Part shown: positions 12,146 to 23,895 of the stretch, one piece after another
Layout: each line of letters starts with the position of its first letter
Position numbering within the stretch: the stretch's first letter is position 1
NCBI GenBank assembly: GCA_963680875.1
Contig: OY804588.1
Location: 81,740,829 to 81,804,828, forward strand
DNA: 64,000 nucleotides
From: Bathymodiolus brooksi
Lineage: Eukaryota > Mollusca > Bivalvia > Mytilida > Modiolidae
Direction of reading: 5' to 3'
Made by a program: the position numbers and the translations under genes
The notes under the pieces: generated by a model
Told to the model about the DNA's origin: nothing
The model's database searches: none
What the model saw: only the letters and a program-made list of their open reading frames with translations

Positions 12146-12449
12146 ACCGTTGCTCATAAGTATTCGTGCTGATATCGATATAAGACACAGAAACTCTTTT
12201 TTTATCTGAGTTACGCGTATGATAAAAGCATGTTGTTTTCAACTATATAATTCAATATATTCTAAGTGCAGATCTTGCGTCACGTGACAATAGAATGATA
12301 TAATAAAATGGAAAACAAAATACAACACCGCCAAAACCGTTGCATGTTCCAAACAGAGAATCGTAGAGACATAGACAGCATCGATAGTGTTAGGACACAT
12401 ATCCATGACCTTTCATTCTCTTGATTACAGGTATTCTAATAAAAAGTGG

Positions 12450-12705
12450 GACCGTCGTGGTAGTGTTCGTGTCGTAGTTGGATTGATGACTACCTGTGTA
12501 ATCAGTGCCTATCACCACTAAAGTTGTGTATTCAAACCCCGTTCATTGGGAGGTGTACTCGATACAACATTATGTGATAAAGTTTGTCAGTGACTTGCGG
12601 GAGGTCGGTGGTTTTCCCTGGGTACTCCGGTTTCCTCCTCCAATAAAACTTACCACCACGATATATTTGAAATATTGCTAAACACCATAAACCAAACCAA
12701 ACCAA
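12450..12705 (+). mobile_element. SINE with MetaSINE-like central domain
   Basis: Full plus-strand copy: head 'gggaccgtcgtggtagtg', 'gcctatcaccactaaagttg', core 'gtgataaagtttgtcagtga', 'gggtactccggtttcctcct' and tail 'aaatattgctaaacaccat' followed by a short A-rich CAAAC-type repeat. Confidence 0.8.
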
Positions 12706-12789
12706 CCAATAAAAAGTGGCGGGGTTATTTACTTTTGATGTTAAATAGGCCCAGTACAGTCGAAAAGCAAACTCATTAATGGCGTCGCT

Positions 12790-13625
12790 GGTAAAACCAC
12801 AGGTCACGTGATTCTAATTTGAAAATGTTGACATTTTCGTCGGTCATGAAAATTGTAGAACAAAGACCTCGTTTAGTTATACCGTAGAAAATATCGAAAC
12901 GTCTTATATTGTTTTCTTTTCAGCAATAATTACTTCCACGATTTGTTTATTAGATTTGAGTTAAAACGGGAGATTGTTATTAAAATTTTGATGATTTAGA
13001 GGGTGACCCCCTCGATGGAATGTCGCCATCGCATTGAAATAAAATGCAAATGTATTAAGTTTGCAGTAGAGTGACATTCCCAAACTTCACACTGCGCTAG
13101 GTTATATATTTATTTAACGAAATGTTTCTCTGGTACACGTTTTTATTCATTAATTAAAACTTGTGTCAGCTTTTAGTGCCGAAAATTATTCAGATTCAGA
13201 AAAATTGTCAGTCAAGAAAGATAACTCCGTATGAATTTTCGTATTTCTAAAAATAAATTTAGAACTAACCTAATGACATAAAAACACACTGTGCACAAAT
13301 GTTAATGCCGATGCAGGCTGCTATTTTAATAGCATATGCATATAATTAACAACAAATTTTGGAATATACAAACATTTATAAACGGTCGCCTATCCTCAAA
13401 AGAAAGGATAGGCGACTAAAATTTACACGTCCACCGGTTTTATTGGTGGATCACTGAAAACGTTCAACTGTTATTTTCACAGACCCTCTAGCGATTCAAC
13501 AAAAAAAAACATTTCTATATCCTTTTGATGAATCATGAACAGAACTCGTGTAATTTTTTTCTAGGCATTAAAATAAAATTCAATATAAAGATAAAAATAA
13601 ACGTATAAATATTTAAAGGAAATGT
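12790..13625. other. No gene recognised
   Basis: AT-rich DNA without a splice-consistent exon. It may be the degraded left flank of the DUF6589-related element, but no matching inverted end was found on the right. Confidence 0.4.
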
Positions 13626-13628
13626 ATA

Positions 13629-14110
13629 CAGTCATCTGTCAAAAGTATTGGGAAATGTAAAAAAAATCCCTATATAATCAACCAAAACCATATTTTTTCA
13701 AAACAAATTTGTGAATTAATTTCTGGATAGATTTTAACAAATTTTACACCAAAACATTCAGAATTGTCAATATTGTGATTGTTTATTTACTCATTATGTT
13801 GTTATGAGTTATTTTTATTTGTGCATAATTTAAACACAACAAATAAAAATTGATTTAGATTTTCCTATATATTTCAACTAAAAATAAATCCTAAAAATTA
13901 ACAATCATGGAAAAAATATGTACAAATAAAAACCACTCATATAAAGATTTGAGCAAATAAACAAACAAAATATATACGAATGTTTTGGTGTAAAATTTGC
14001 TACAATCTATCCAGAAATTATTTCACAATGATGTTTTTGAAAAAAATATGGTTTTGGTTGATTATATAGGGATATGTTTTACATTTCCCAATACTTTTGA
14101 CAGATGACTG
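13629..14110. mobile_element. Tc1/mariner-like MITE with TA target duplication
   Basis: A 482-bp element. Termini 'cagtcatctgtcaaaagtat' and 'tacttttgacagatgactg' are exact inverted repeats flanked by TA (13627-13628 and 14111-14112). Inverted similarity continues about 130 bp inward ('ggttttggttgattatatag' against its complement) and again around 'acaccaaaacattc'. TA duplication and terminus style fit Tc1/mariner. There is no transposase frame, so it is non-autonomous. Confidence 0.85.
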
Positions 14111-14219
14111 TACATATTAGTTTTCAAGTGTATTTCTTTTCCATAAATTATTAACAGAGTAAAAAGTCCATAAATTTGTATGAAAGTTGAACAAATCCTA
14201 CGTACAATGAATTATTAAT

Positions 14220-14849
14220 TTAATAGAAAATGAGATTAAAAAAAAGTATGTGCCAGTGTCCAGGATATGGCAAAACCCAGCTTAATGAACCTCCATATTC
14301 TGATTTTAATTTTATTAAATTGTCATAAGATTTCCCGTCCCCAACAACAACTAGATACTGAAGCATTATCCCAATCTGAAACTTTTTGTGAAGAATATTC
14401 AAAATTTTAAAAACTGTGGCTTTTGAATCTGCTTTCTCATCTAAAACTTCAATTGAACAAAACTCGGATTTTTCAGTGTCAGTTTCAGAAAATGAAAGAA
14501 AAGTCTTAAGACCTGGGAGATCTACACGTATATCATTTTCCTGTACCAAATATTTCAGAAAACTGCAAGCTGACAATTTCTTCTCGAAACTTTCCCATGC
14601 AAAGGTTTCATCACCCGTTTCCTTGAAATCTTCCAAACTTAAATGGGAGAATGTATTGCCTCTAATGGGAGAGGGTTCACCAATTTTGTCTTCTGGTTCT
14701 TTCAGTGATTTAATTAAAGCTGTTTTGTCAACTAAATCTTCAATTTTTTTGTACAAATCTGGCAACAATAAAGTTTTGTTAAAACAGTAACGGTCAAGAT
14801 TGTCAGAGTCTACATTGCAATATTCCACCTGATCAAAATGTGAAAACAT
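14220..14849 (-). pseudogene. Truncated DUF6589-like protein
   Basis: Uninterrupted reverse-strand frame of 209 codons. Near its end (about residues 163-200) it reads 'LQYLVVVGDGKSYDNLIKLK' followed by 'SYGG'-type residues and 'SWVLPYPGHWHIL'. This matches my memory of DUF6589-domain proteins that are abundant and repetitive in molluscs and cnidarians ('VVGD-K-Y--L--LK-EYG--L-W--P-PGDWH-L'). After HWHIL the sequence diverges and stops within seven residues, so the rest of the domain is missing. The first residues (MFSHFDQ) may be intronic, because an acceptor-like 'cag' precedes VEYCNVD. A Tc1-like MITE lies 110 bp downstream. The function of DUF6589 is unknown to me; the repetitive occurrence suggests a mobile-element origin. 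The family call is from recall and unverified. Confidence 0.55.
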
Positions 14850-16110
14850 TTAGTTAACTGGTAGTCATCCGTTTTTTGAAAGTTCATTTAGAGAATCATC
14901 AGACTTCACAAATGTGTTTAAATTTTTATAACATGTAAGGCATAAAATGGCTTTGCCTGCAGACAATGAACACAGGACCCAGGGTCCTTGCCACTGTGGG
15001 CTTCAGAACAGTTAGTTTTTTGGGGGCATTACTAGTCAACTATGGTAAAATCACAGTCTTGCAAAATACACAGTTGTTTAATCAATTAAATATCATATAT
15101 GCAGTTACATACAGATAACAAATTTAGCCTACTTTCTATTTATAACACACACACTGGCTGGTTTTTGTTTTCAGAGTCACATTCATTCAATCAAATTCAT
15201 AATTCATTTGCAGAAGAAAATCAGGTAAAACTTAAAAGTCAGCATTCCTAAATATATTTGCTAAACTAATTGCCTTTGAAATAATCGCCACATTAGATAT
15301 GTACAAGATTAACTGACAGCAAACGGGAAAGGAGTATAAACAAAGTGTATTGACGAGACGGGGGAAAAGGGGGGTCGTAATCTGATGTAAACAATGCAGT
15401 TTTCTTGTAAACTTTCGGTTAGAATATAAAGATATTAATAAATCTAATAAAAGGCAGACATATACACACTCCATGGGTGTTTTGGGGAAGAAATGTTCAC
15501 CAAAATGGGCAAATTTTACACTAAAACAAGGTGAAAATTTACATGCCTCGTCGAATTTTCTTTCAGAAATGATTTCCGTTCAGGATGACGGAATTTCCAG
15601 TTGAGAGAGCATTTTCTATTGGTTGGTGATGCTATATCACTCCTGTATCATCAATTTGATGTCTTAATATAGATTTGTGTCAGCTTTTGCATTGGCCGAA
15701 AAATGTAAACAAACCGAACCTCGTGTTTTTACACATTCTAGAATGCACGATTCGAAACACGTTTGTGACTAATATAAACCTCGGTCGCTTGTCTGACATA
15801 GCCAGTCATTGCAAAAAATATATAAATATTTTTTATAGAAATCACGTTTCTGTCACATTTTTGTCTATTTAATACTTTATTTCACGTTTATCCTACAACA
15901 GCGCGAATGGAAAATTTTGCGGGACTTGTAAAGCGGCACCTAGCGGGAATTTTTTACGGTTATCGCCCCCTGACTGCGTGGTTTTAGAATCACTAGCTGT
16001 AACGGTCAAATCGTGGGTTTGCTTTCCGACTGAGTAATAGTCACTATCTATTTCAAAATTCTCACAACAATTAATGGCATTTTTTAAAATTTTTCCTGTT
16101 TGGAAGATAA
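14850..16110. other. No gene recognised upstream of the DUF6589 remnant
   Basis: Expected location of further 5' exons of the reverse-strand DUF6589-like frame. None could be recognised. The sequence is AT-rich with short frames only. Confidence 0.4.
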
Positions 16111-16121
16111 ACTAACACTTA

Positions 16122-16410
16122 AGGGAACGACCATTTAACTTGAAGGGGAGGGTTATGGACTTTTTCTAAAAAAATATTCTGATTCCCAATGTTGCTGAAA
16201 AAAATATTCTGATTTTGGTGGAGGAAAAAAAAAATAATCTGATTCAGAGTTTTTGTCATATAACCTAATGTTAAATTCTGGAAAAAAAAATTCGCGCTTT
16301 GCGCGACAAAAAAAAAAAATATTCTAACTGTGTTGTCCGAAAAAAAAATTCTGAACGAAACAAAAAACCATACCCCCCACCCCCCCTTTCAAGTTAAATG
16401 GTCGGTCCCT
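16122..16410. mobile_element. Harbinger-like foldback MITE
   Basis: Terminal inverted repeats 'gggaacgaccatttaacttg' and 'caagttaaatggtcggtccc', flanked on both sides by TAA, the TWA-type target of PIF/Harbinger elements. The interior is low-complexity with repeated 'aaaaaaatattctgatt' blocks. No coding capacity. Confidence 0.75.
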
Positions 16411-16744
16411 AACTGACTATCCCAAAAGACCCTCAAGCATGAATTCTTTAAATTGATACATTTGAATTGTAATTTATTTATAAACTGTAACCCTATACAA
16501 TACAACTATCCAACCACATGGAATACATTGAATTTAAAAACAGTTCGTACATATCTTGTTTTATTACCGTGTTTGTATCTATTGATTGTCAGTAGTATGG
16601 TAATTTACAAATAATGGAAATCTGAATCCTATGTTATATTGTATTTTGAAAAAAAATGTAATATGTAATTCATCAATAAAAATATGTTTAAAAAAATGAA
16701 AAAAAGAAAAAAAAAGGGAAAAGTAAAAACAAAATAGGTTTGGT

Positions 16745-16890
16745 CTCATAAAATTAGTGTAACCCCGACACTTTGTACTGAAGTGGCAGTATCAAGCCAG
16801 GAAAGTGAGCGGTCATGTATTTGTGTTTTAGTGGTATCAAATGGTATCACTGTTTCTGATTAAGTAACTGTTCCTACGGTGTGGCAATTT
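16745..16890 (+). repeat. Dispersed repeat family D
   Basis: 'tgtaaccccgacacttt', 'caagccaggaaagtgagcgg' and 'gtgtggcaattttttt'. Confidence 0.6.
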
Positions 16891-17782
16891 TTTTCTTTTT
16901 AACAGTCACTCGATATGATAGAGTGATGGTGAGTTAGAGCAATGGCGGGTGACTGCTGTAATATGATCAAGATTATTAGGTAAATGATAAACGATGATAC
17001 ATGAGTGGCGCATAGAAATTACAGATAATGAAAGCATGGATGGTGACTAATCCAACTCGTGACTGTTGCATCATGAGCCATCGTACTTGACTATACAAGT
17101 GTATATGAAAATTAACAAAGCTATGGTAACAATTTAGCAGCAGTACATAATTTTTTCAATATTTGAAATTCCTATGTGAAGTAAATCATATACCAAGTAA
17201 TACAGTTTTTTATAATTATTGTTCTAAATGAAACGACAATGCAGTGATAAAATGTCCGATAAATTCGTTTCCCATGCGCATATTACAGAATAAATTACAG
17301 AACGTGATGTCTTTATTGATGGTCGGAAACAAAAAGTATTGCTGATCAATATCTCGATGAATGAATAAATCTGACTAAGTTTGATAGTTTATTTAATACG
17401 TTGGTACAAAATGTGCTTAGAGATAACATTGAGAATTGAAGTAGATAAATGGTAAAACGAAAAACATAAAAAATGACAGATCCATAATTAGATAAGAAAA
17501 AATTAAATCCATATCTCTATGGATGAATAAATCAGCTCAGTCGTATCTAAGGAAGTGCCTGGTATTCCTTCTAATTATGAACCATTCAGGTGATGTTAAA
17601 ACAGAGAAGTATTTATTAATGGTCGGAGAAAAAAACGTATCGTTGATCAATATCTCTATAAATGAATATGAAATTGGTATCTGCCGCTTAGCCCGCAGCA
17701 TCAATGAATGAGAAAGAGCAAATACTGTGAGGCGACATGTCTATACGCGGACAGTTGTTTCACTGAGCTAGAACTAAGAAAA

Positions 17783-17905
17783 AGTGTGTTGGTCTGGTAC
17801 AAAAAGGACCTCATCATCATCTCATTGAAAATTAACTTGTTCTTGCCACGATACATAATTGAAATAATGCAGAGTTGGCATTAAGCAACAATCAATCACT
17901 CACTC
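17783..17905 (+). mobile_element. SINE tail, 5'-truncated
   Basis: Plus-strand copy of the body/tail of the tRNA-derived SINE ('ctcatcatcatctcattgaa', 'gcagagttggcattaagcaa', then CAATCACTC-type tail). It is duplicated with the array at about 20425-20545. Confidence 0.6.
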
Positions 17906-18289
17906 ATTCATAATCATTATATTGTCTCATCATGACTAAGGTAGGCACTGACCCGTTACATGAACGAGAATCCCAAGGGGATATTTAAGCTCCTAGTCTG
18001 ATCGAGGTTGGAGTGGTTATAATACTATATCGTATATCTTAGAGTGGAAATCATATAGTGTACAAGTGTATCTGACAGGTAGCAAAGCTATGGGCAAGCG
18101 TTAGCAACAGTGCATATTTCGTAATACATTTTGTGTACTTGACATTCCTATGTAAAGTATATCATATACCAAATATATATATAATACACCAATATTGTAT
18201 TTATCCTGCAATAAAATTGGCAAAAAAAAGCTATTTAATTTAATAATAAAGAAAAAAGATAACGCACACCCTATTGATACCTCAATAGT

Positions 18290-18515
18290 AGTTCCGGTAA
18301 GGGGCGTGGCTTAATAGCTTCATTAGGCTAATATGAAAAGTGTTATCATGACAGGGGTGTGGCTTAGTATCTTTATTAGGCTAATGTGAAAAGTGTTACT
18401 ATGCCAGGGGTGTGGCTTAATAGAGCTTTATTAGGCTAATGTGAAAAGTGTTACTATGCCAGGGGTGTGGCTTAATAGAGCTTTATTAGGCTAATGTGAA
18501 AAGTGTTATTATGAC
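18290..18515. repeat. Four-copy ~55-bp tandem repeat
   Basis: The unit 'ggggtgtggcttaatagctt' with 'attaggctaatgtgaaaagt' and 'gttactatgcca' occurs four times. The next array unit (21040-21140) has only two copies, so copy number changed after duplication. Confidence 0.8.
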
Positions 18516-19002
18516 ACTGTCATAATAAAGCAACAGTTTATTTCAACCCATTTATTATGACAAAAAATAACCCAATTGCAGGATACAAAACAGTTTTTTA
18601 CTATTACCATTGTAAATGAAACAGCAATGCAGTGAACACATTTCCGATAAATTCGTTGCTCACATGCATATTACAGAGCAAATTGTTGATATCATTCCCA
18701 AGTAAAACTCCTATGTAATGTAGATCATATACCAAATGTAATCACATCTTATTGAAATGTAAATAAATGGACATAAAACTGATAAAATAACTGAACTGTG
18801 TTGATCAGTACATATATATTGATTCGTAACTGAAATACTCGTACCCTGTTATAAAAGGTAACTTCTGTTATACCACCCATGAATTACACTAATGAATAAC
18901 GCAAATATAAAGGCAACTTTTCATCTCTATTATATATATCTATTATTTATTATTTGCTTACAATTGTTTGCTTGTTTATTTATTATTTCCTTACAATTAA
19001 TA

Positions 19003-19816
19003 TGAGACAGACACAACCTGCTTAAGGGCGAAGCCTATTTGATGATAATGACAATCAAGAGGGAGGCATGAGAGGCAAATGCCTCCTAAAATACAGATGA
19101 AAATTGAGGAAAAAAATGTTTGTTCTATTTAGATCCATATGTATTTTGAACACCTTTTCCATAGACGAAAAAAATGCATGCCATGCATGGTAGCAATGAT
19201 TTATATAGTAGGATCCTTGGTGGTAGTGAAAAGGGGTGTGAGGGTCAGACGCAATTGCAATATTTTTAACATTACCATGGAAAATGTGCTTAAAGGCTTA
19301 CCTGACAAAATCAGTTGTCCAGACATCATACACAAATGCACTTCAAATGTACGCATTTTTTTAATCACTTTCAAATTGCGAGATCGTGGAGATGATATAG
19401 ATTTCCTGTATGCATAAACATGATGCGGAGCTGTTCTTCAATGTTTGACACCAGCTCACAAAGTTTTCAGAGACAGGATGACCAAGAAGTGGATGCAATT
19501 TCATGTTTCTTTCATCTCCGAAACAGACGAAATGCACACTAGAAAATGACATCATCCATCACTGTAAACGGTCATTTCTTGTAGCACACGATTTTTATAT
19601 TAGAATTTTCTTTTAAGCTTATTTCAATTGAGAACAATTGAAATGGTTACAGATTTGCGAATTTCTTATTGAAATAATTTTTATTTTGTTTTTAAATACC
19701 ACTTTGTTCTATAATTTCATGCTTCCGGTGAAAAGATATTTGGCTATGAATATAGGAGTATGACTTATTACCAAAAATCGTATAGCTTATAGTTAGAAGG
19801 GCTTCGCCCTTTATTA
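19003..19816. mobile_element. 0.8-kb insertion within array unit 1
   Basis: Unit 1 has this segment between 'ttccttacaatta' and 'ttagtttgtttat'. Unit 2 reads straight through ('gtttacaattattagtctg', about 21607). Near its ends are 'ttaagggcgaagccta' and, inverted, 'agggcttcgcccttta', a short terminal inverted repeat. Inside are 'gaggcatgagaggcaaatgc' and short frames on both strands (reverse 19361-19555 contains VHFVCFGDERN and HPLLGHPVSENF). No known transposase is recognised. Confidence 0.6.
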
Positions 19817-20424
19817 GTTTGTTTATTTATTATTTGTTTACGATTATTTGTTTATGTTGTTGTTGATACCGCTCTGAAACATATCAATATTTCCGTTTTT
19901 TCTGAATATACCTACATTGCTTTGTTTGCTATAATTATTGTTTTATTCCTTAGCGATCAGAACAGTAAATTGAGATCGATAAACGTATCGTAATGTTATT
20001 AGACGAAATATTTTCTTGGCTGTAAATTTCAATCGACTTTCATTGAATTGCATAAAATAATTTAATCAGCACAGTCGTATCCAAGGAAGTGGTTGGTGTT
20101 CCTTCTAATCATGAACCATTCAGGTGATGCTAAAACAATACGACATTATTAATGGTCGGAGAGGCAATGTATCGTTGATCAATATCTCTATAAATGAACA
20201 AATATGGTTAAGTTTGATTGTGTGTTTAATACGCTGGTACAAAATGTGCTTAAAGATAGCATAGAGTATTGAAGTAGATAAATGGTAAAGCGAAAAACTA
20301 AAATTGACAATTCCATAATATGATAAGAAAAATCTAAATCGATATCTCTATGGCTGAATAAATCTGACTAAGTTTGATAATTTATTTGATACGTTGATAC
20401 AAAACATGCTTGGATATAGCAAGT

Positions 20425-20545
20425 GTGTTGGTCTAGTACAAAGAGGACCTCATCGTCATCTCATTGAAAATGAATATGCTCTCACTACGATACATAACTG
20501 AAATAATGCAGAGTTGGCATTAAGCAACAATCGCTCACTCACTCA
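20425..20545 (+). mobile_element. SINE tail, duplicated copy
   Basis: Counterpart of the copy at 17783-17905 in the next tandem unit, with 'ctcatcgtcatctcattgaa' and 'gcagagttggcattaagcaa'. Confidence 0.6.
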
Positions 20546-20812
20546 TTCATAATCATTCTACTGTGTCATCAATGAATAAGGTAGGTACTGACATGGTAAA
20601 TTCACGAGAATCCTAGGGGAATATTTAACCTCCTAGTCTGATCGAGATTGAAGTGGTTATAATACTATATATCGGATATTTTAGAGTGGAAGTCATTTAG
20701 TGTAAAAGTGTATCTGACAAGTAACAAAGCTATGGGCAAAAGTTAGCAACAGTGCATATTTTTTAATACTTGAAATTCCTATGTAAAGTATATCATATAC
20801 CAAATATATATA

Positions 20813-20944
20813 CAATATTGGTGTATTGACGGTAAATATAGAATTAATGTGGCGAGGCTTAGAAACGGGCTTTTAGCGAGCCTTTCCATCCGTTTCGTGC
20901 CGAGCCACATAAATTCTATATTTACCGTCATTACACCAATATTG
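20813..20944. mobile_element. Palindromic foldback element (hairpin 3)
   Basis: 'caatattggtgtattgacgg' at the left and 'ttacaccaatattg' at the right. Inner arms 'taaatatagaattaatgtgg' and 'ccacataaattctatattta' pair. In unit 1 (about 18185-18197) only 'acaccaatattg' remains, so the hairpin is absent or was excised there. Confidence 0.8.
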
Positions 20945-22229
20945 TATTTATCCTGCAATAACATTGGCAACAAAAACTGTTTAATTTAATAATAAAGAAA
21001 AAAGAAAACGCAAACCCTATTGCTACCTCAATAGTAGTTCCGGTAAGGGGCGTGCCTTAATAGCTTTATTAGGCTAATATGAAGTGTTATTATGACAGGG
21101 GTGTGGCTTAATAGCTTTATTAGGCTAATGTGAAAAGTACTGTCATAATAAAGCAACAGTTTATTTCAACCCATTTATTATGACAAAAAATAACCCAATT
21201 GCAGGATAAAAAACAGTTTTTTACTATTATCATTGTAAATGAAACGACAATGCAGTGATAGCATTTCCGATAAATTCGTTGCCCACATGCATATTACAGA
21301 ACAAATTGGGGATATCATTCCCAAGTAAAACTCCAATGTAATGTAGATCATATACCAAATGTAATAAAATCTTATTGAAATGTAATTAAATGGACGCAAA
21401 ACTGATAAAATAACTGAACTGCGTTGATCAGTACCTATATATTGATTCGTAGCTGAAATACTCGTACCCTGTTATAGAGGAAACTTCTGGTATACCATCC
21501 ATGAATTACACTAATGAATAACGCAAATATAAAGGCAACTTTTCAATACTATATATAAATTATTTATTATTTGCTTACAATTGTTTGTTTGTTTAATTAT
21601 TATTTGTTTACAATTATTAGTCTGTTTATCTATTATTTGTTTACGATTGTTTGTTTATGTTGTTGTTGATACAGCTCTGAAACTATTTCCGGTTTTTCTG
21701 AATATACCTACATTTGTTTGCTATAATAATTGTTTTATTCCTTAACGATCAGAACAGTACATTAAGATCGATAAACGTATCGTAATGTTAGTAGACGGAA
21801 TATTTTCTTGGCTGTAAATTACAATCAACTTTCTCTGAATTGCATAAAATAATGTAATCAGCACAGTCGTATCCAAGGAAGTGGTTGGTGTTCCTTGTAA
21901 TGACGAACCATTCAGGTGATGCTAAAAACATCATGTCTTTATTAACAAAAAGTATCGCTAATCAATATCTCTATGAAGGAATGCATCTGACTAAGTTAGA
22001 TAGTTTATTTAATACGTTGGTACAAAATGTGCTTAGAGATAACATAGAGTATCCAAAATGATAAAACAAATAAAAAAAAAAAGCAAACATTGCCAGTTCC
22101 ATAATAAGAAAAGACAAATCTAAATCAATGTCTCTATGGACTTTCTATGAATAATTCTGATTAAGATTGATAGTTTATTTAAAACGTTGGCACAAAATTT
22201 GCTTTGAGATAACGTTGATTATCATATAC

Positions 22230-22790
22230 TTACTCAAGATATGTTTAATTTTGCATGTGTCATTTATTCGAAATGCAACAAGTCATATCTCCAGGGGATG
22301 TATTAATAACCTGATCCGTATTACATAGGGGTGTAATGATGTGTGTCGTATTACATGGGGTGTAATATTAATTTTTCAAAATGGCGGCCGGAAATTTTGC
22401 ATGAGATCGAGTATTTAGTTTTTCACAATTATAATGTCTTTTTTTTTTCTTCTTTTTTTTCCGGAATTCACATTTTCCGGTCCGATCAGTATTCGTTATT
22501 AATGTATCTTTTATTACTTCCGTCGTCTGCTACTGTCAAAAAAGATAGGAGAGAAAACAGGGAAAATGTTCGTCATGCAACGAATGATGAGACTGCTGTT
22601 CCATTAATCAAATGAAAAACAGAAACACAAGTAAAAAAACTGAGTATGATCTGAGTTTAATCACGAATTACTTCGCTTCCCTTTATTCATAATATGACAT
22701 TATTCCATCATTATTCCATATCAAGCTATGGTTTCTGAAAACGATTAGCTCTCACAAATATTAAGAAAGACGCATTGAAGCATATATATG
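22230..22790. other. No gene recognised
   Basis: A 90-codon open frame (22343-22615) spans a poly-T tract and has no recognisable motif. 'gggtgtaat' words recur twice. Nothing else is supportable. Confidence 0.4.
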
Positions 22791-22948
22791 ATAAATAGGT
22801 TATGATATGTTATTTTTCATATCACATGCCATATCAACCCTCGACCCATATAAGAACTCGGGCCTTCGGCCCTTGGGCTGATATGGGTGTCTCGGCTTCA
22901 TATGTGATATGATATGTCACAGTGATATGAAACATGACATATAATAAT
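22790..22948. mobile_element. Palindromic foldback element (hairpin 4)
   Basis: 'atgatatgttatttttcata' at the left pairs with 'gatatgaaacatgacatata' at the right. The interior contains 'ccctcgacccatata' and 'gggccttcggccc', related to hairpin 2. Confidence 0.65.
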
Positions 22949-23129
22949 CTATTAGTAATGAAGTGGATAAATGATAAAACGAAAAACAAACAATTGGCAA
23001 TACCAAAAGATAAGAAAAAAATGCAAATCTATATCTCTAACAAACATAGGCATCACATTTATTATTATACGACTTTTGATTACTCCTTTTGCATCTTCAA
23101 TCTTTTCTTAACTCACACAGCATGATTAC

Positions 23130-23370
23130 ATTGGTTGGTTTCATGGTGCTTAACGACACTTTTAACAATATTTCATTAATATCGTGGCGGTCAGTTTTAT
23201 TGGTGGAGGAATCAGGAGGCCCAGGAGAAAACCACCGACTTGTCGCAAGTCACTGACAAACTTTATCACATAATGTTGTACACCTCGCCCTGATCGAGAT
23301 TCGAACTCACAACATTAGTGGTGATAGGCACTGATGGCATATGTATTTGTAAAGACGACCCCTGTACAGG
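23130..23370 (-). mobile_element. SINE with MetaSINE-like central domain
   Basis: 'gtgcttaacgacacttttaa', 'atatcgtggcggtcagtttt', 'cgcaagtcactgacaaactt' and 'gattcgaactcacaacatta'. Confidence 0.75.
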
Positions 23371-23599
23371 CACTTTAAATAGCAAATAACTGATTAATTT
23401 AGATTAATGGAACAATACCACACTCCTCCTAGTGAAATGATGCATGCGGTCATGCACGTGCTTTCCACATGTAATCAAAATGCCGACCCATTATCAAGAA
23501 CGCTTTAATCTTGAACACTATGCATAATATATTCAATATATAGTAATATGATGCGGAATGCATGTGCATATGGATACATATAGTAGACGAGTCTTGTAC

Positions 23600-23895
23600 A
23601 GAATGTTTTCTGATAATCTCTATCTTTAGTTTTATGTGTATGTTTTGTTTGTCGTTGTTTATCCTTGTGTACTTTTTCTTTTGTCCATTGTTTTGTCTGT
23701 TTTTCTTTGATTTACGGATTCTGATTACCCCTTTGGTATCTTCAAACTCTTCTTAGTGATTCGTGGTGTTCAATCTTTGTTTTCTGTGTAGTGTTTTGTA
23801 GATAATTGTTTGTTCCTTTTCTGTTAACCATTGTATTATCTGTCTTTTTTCGTGTTATGGCTTCTGATCACCACCTTTGATATCTTCAATGCAAT
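23600..23895 (+). repeat. Family A, two 3' portions in tandem
   Basis: The first ends with 'attacccctttggtatcttc' at about 23750. The second ends with 'accacctttgatatcttcaa' at about 23890. Confidence 0.7.

Larger units (their letters stand above)
17000..22230. repeat. Tandem array of ~1.75-kb units
   Basis: The segment beginning 'cagtcgtatc(c/t)aaggaagtg' recurs at about 17537, 20067 and 21864. Following blocks recur in the same order: 'aatatctctat', 'gtgtgttggtct', 'taatcattctactgt', 'gcaaagctatgggcaa', 'ttccggtaaggggcgtg' and 'cagtttatttcaacccattt'. A partial earlier unit lies at about 17.0-17.53 kb and a partial later one after 21.86 kb. Unit 1 is about 2.53 kb because it carries an 0.81-kb insertion; unit 2 is about 1.79 kb. 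No coding exon is recognisable in the unit. Confidence 0.85.
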
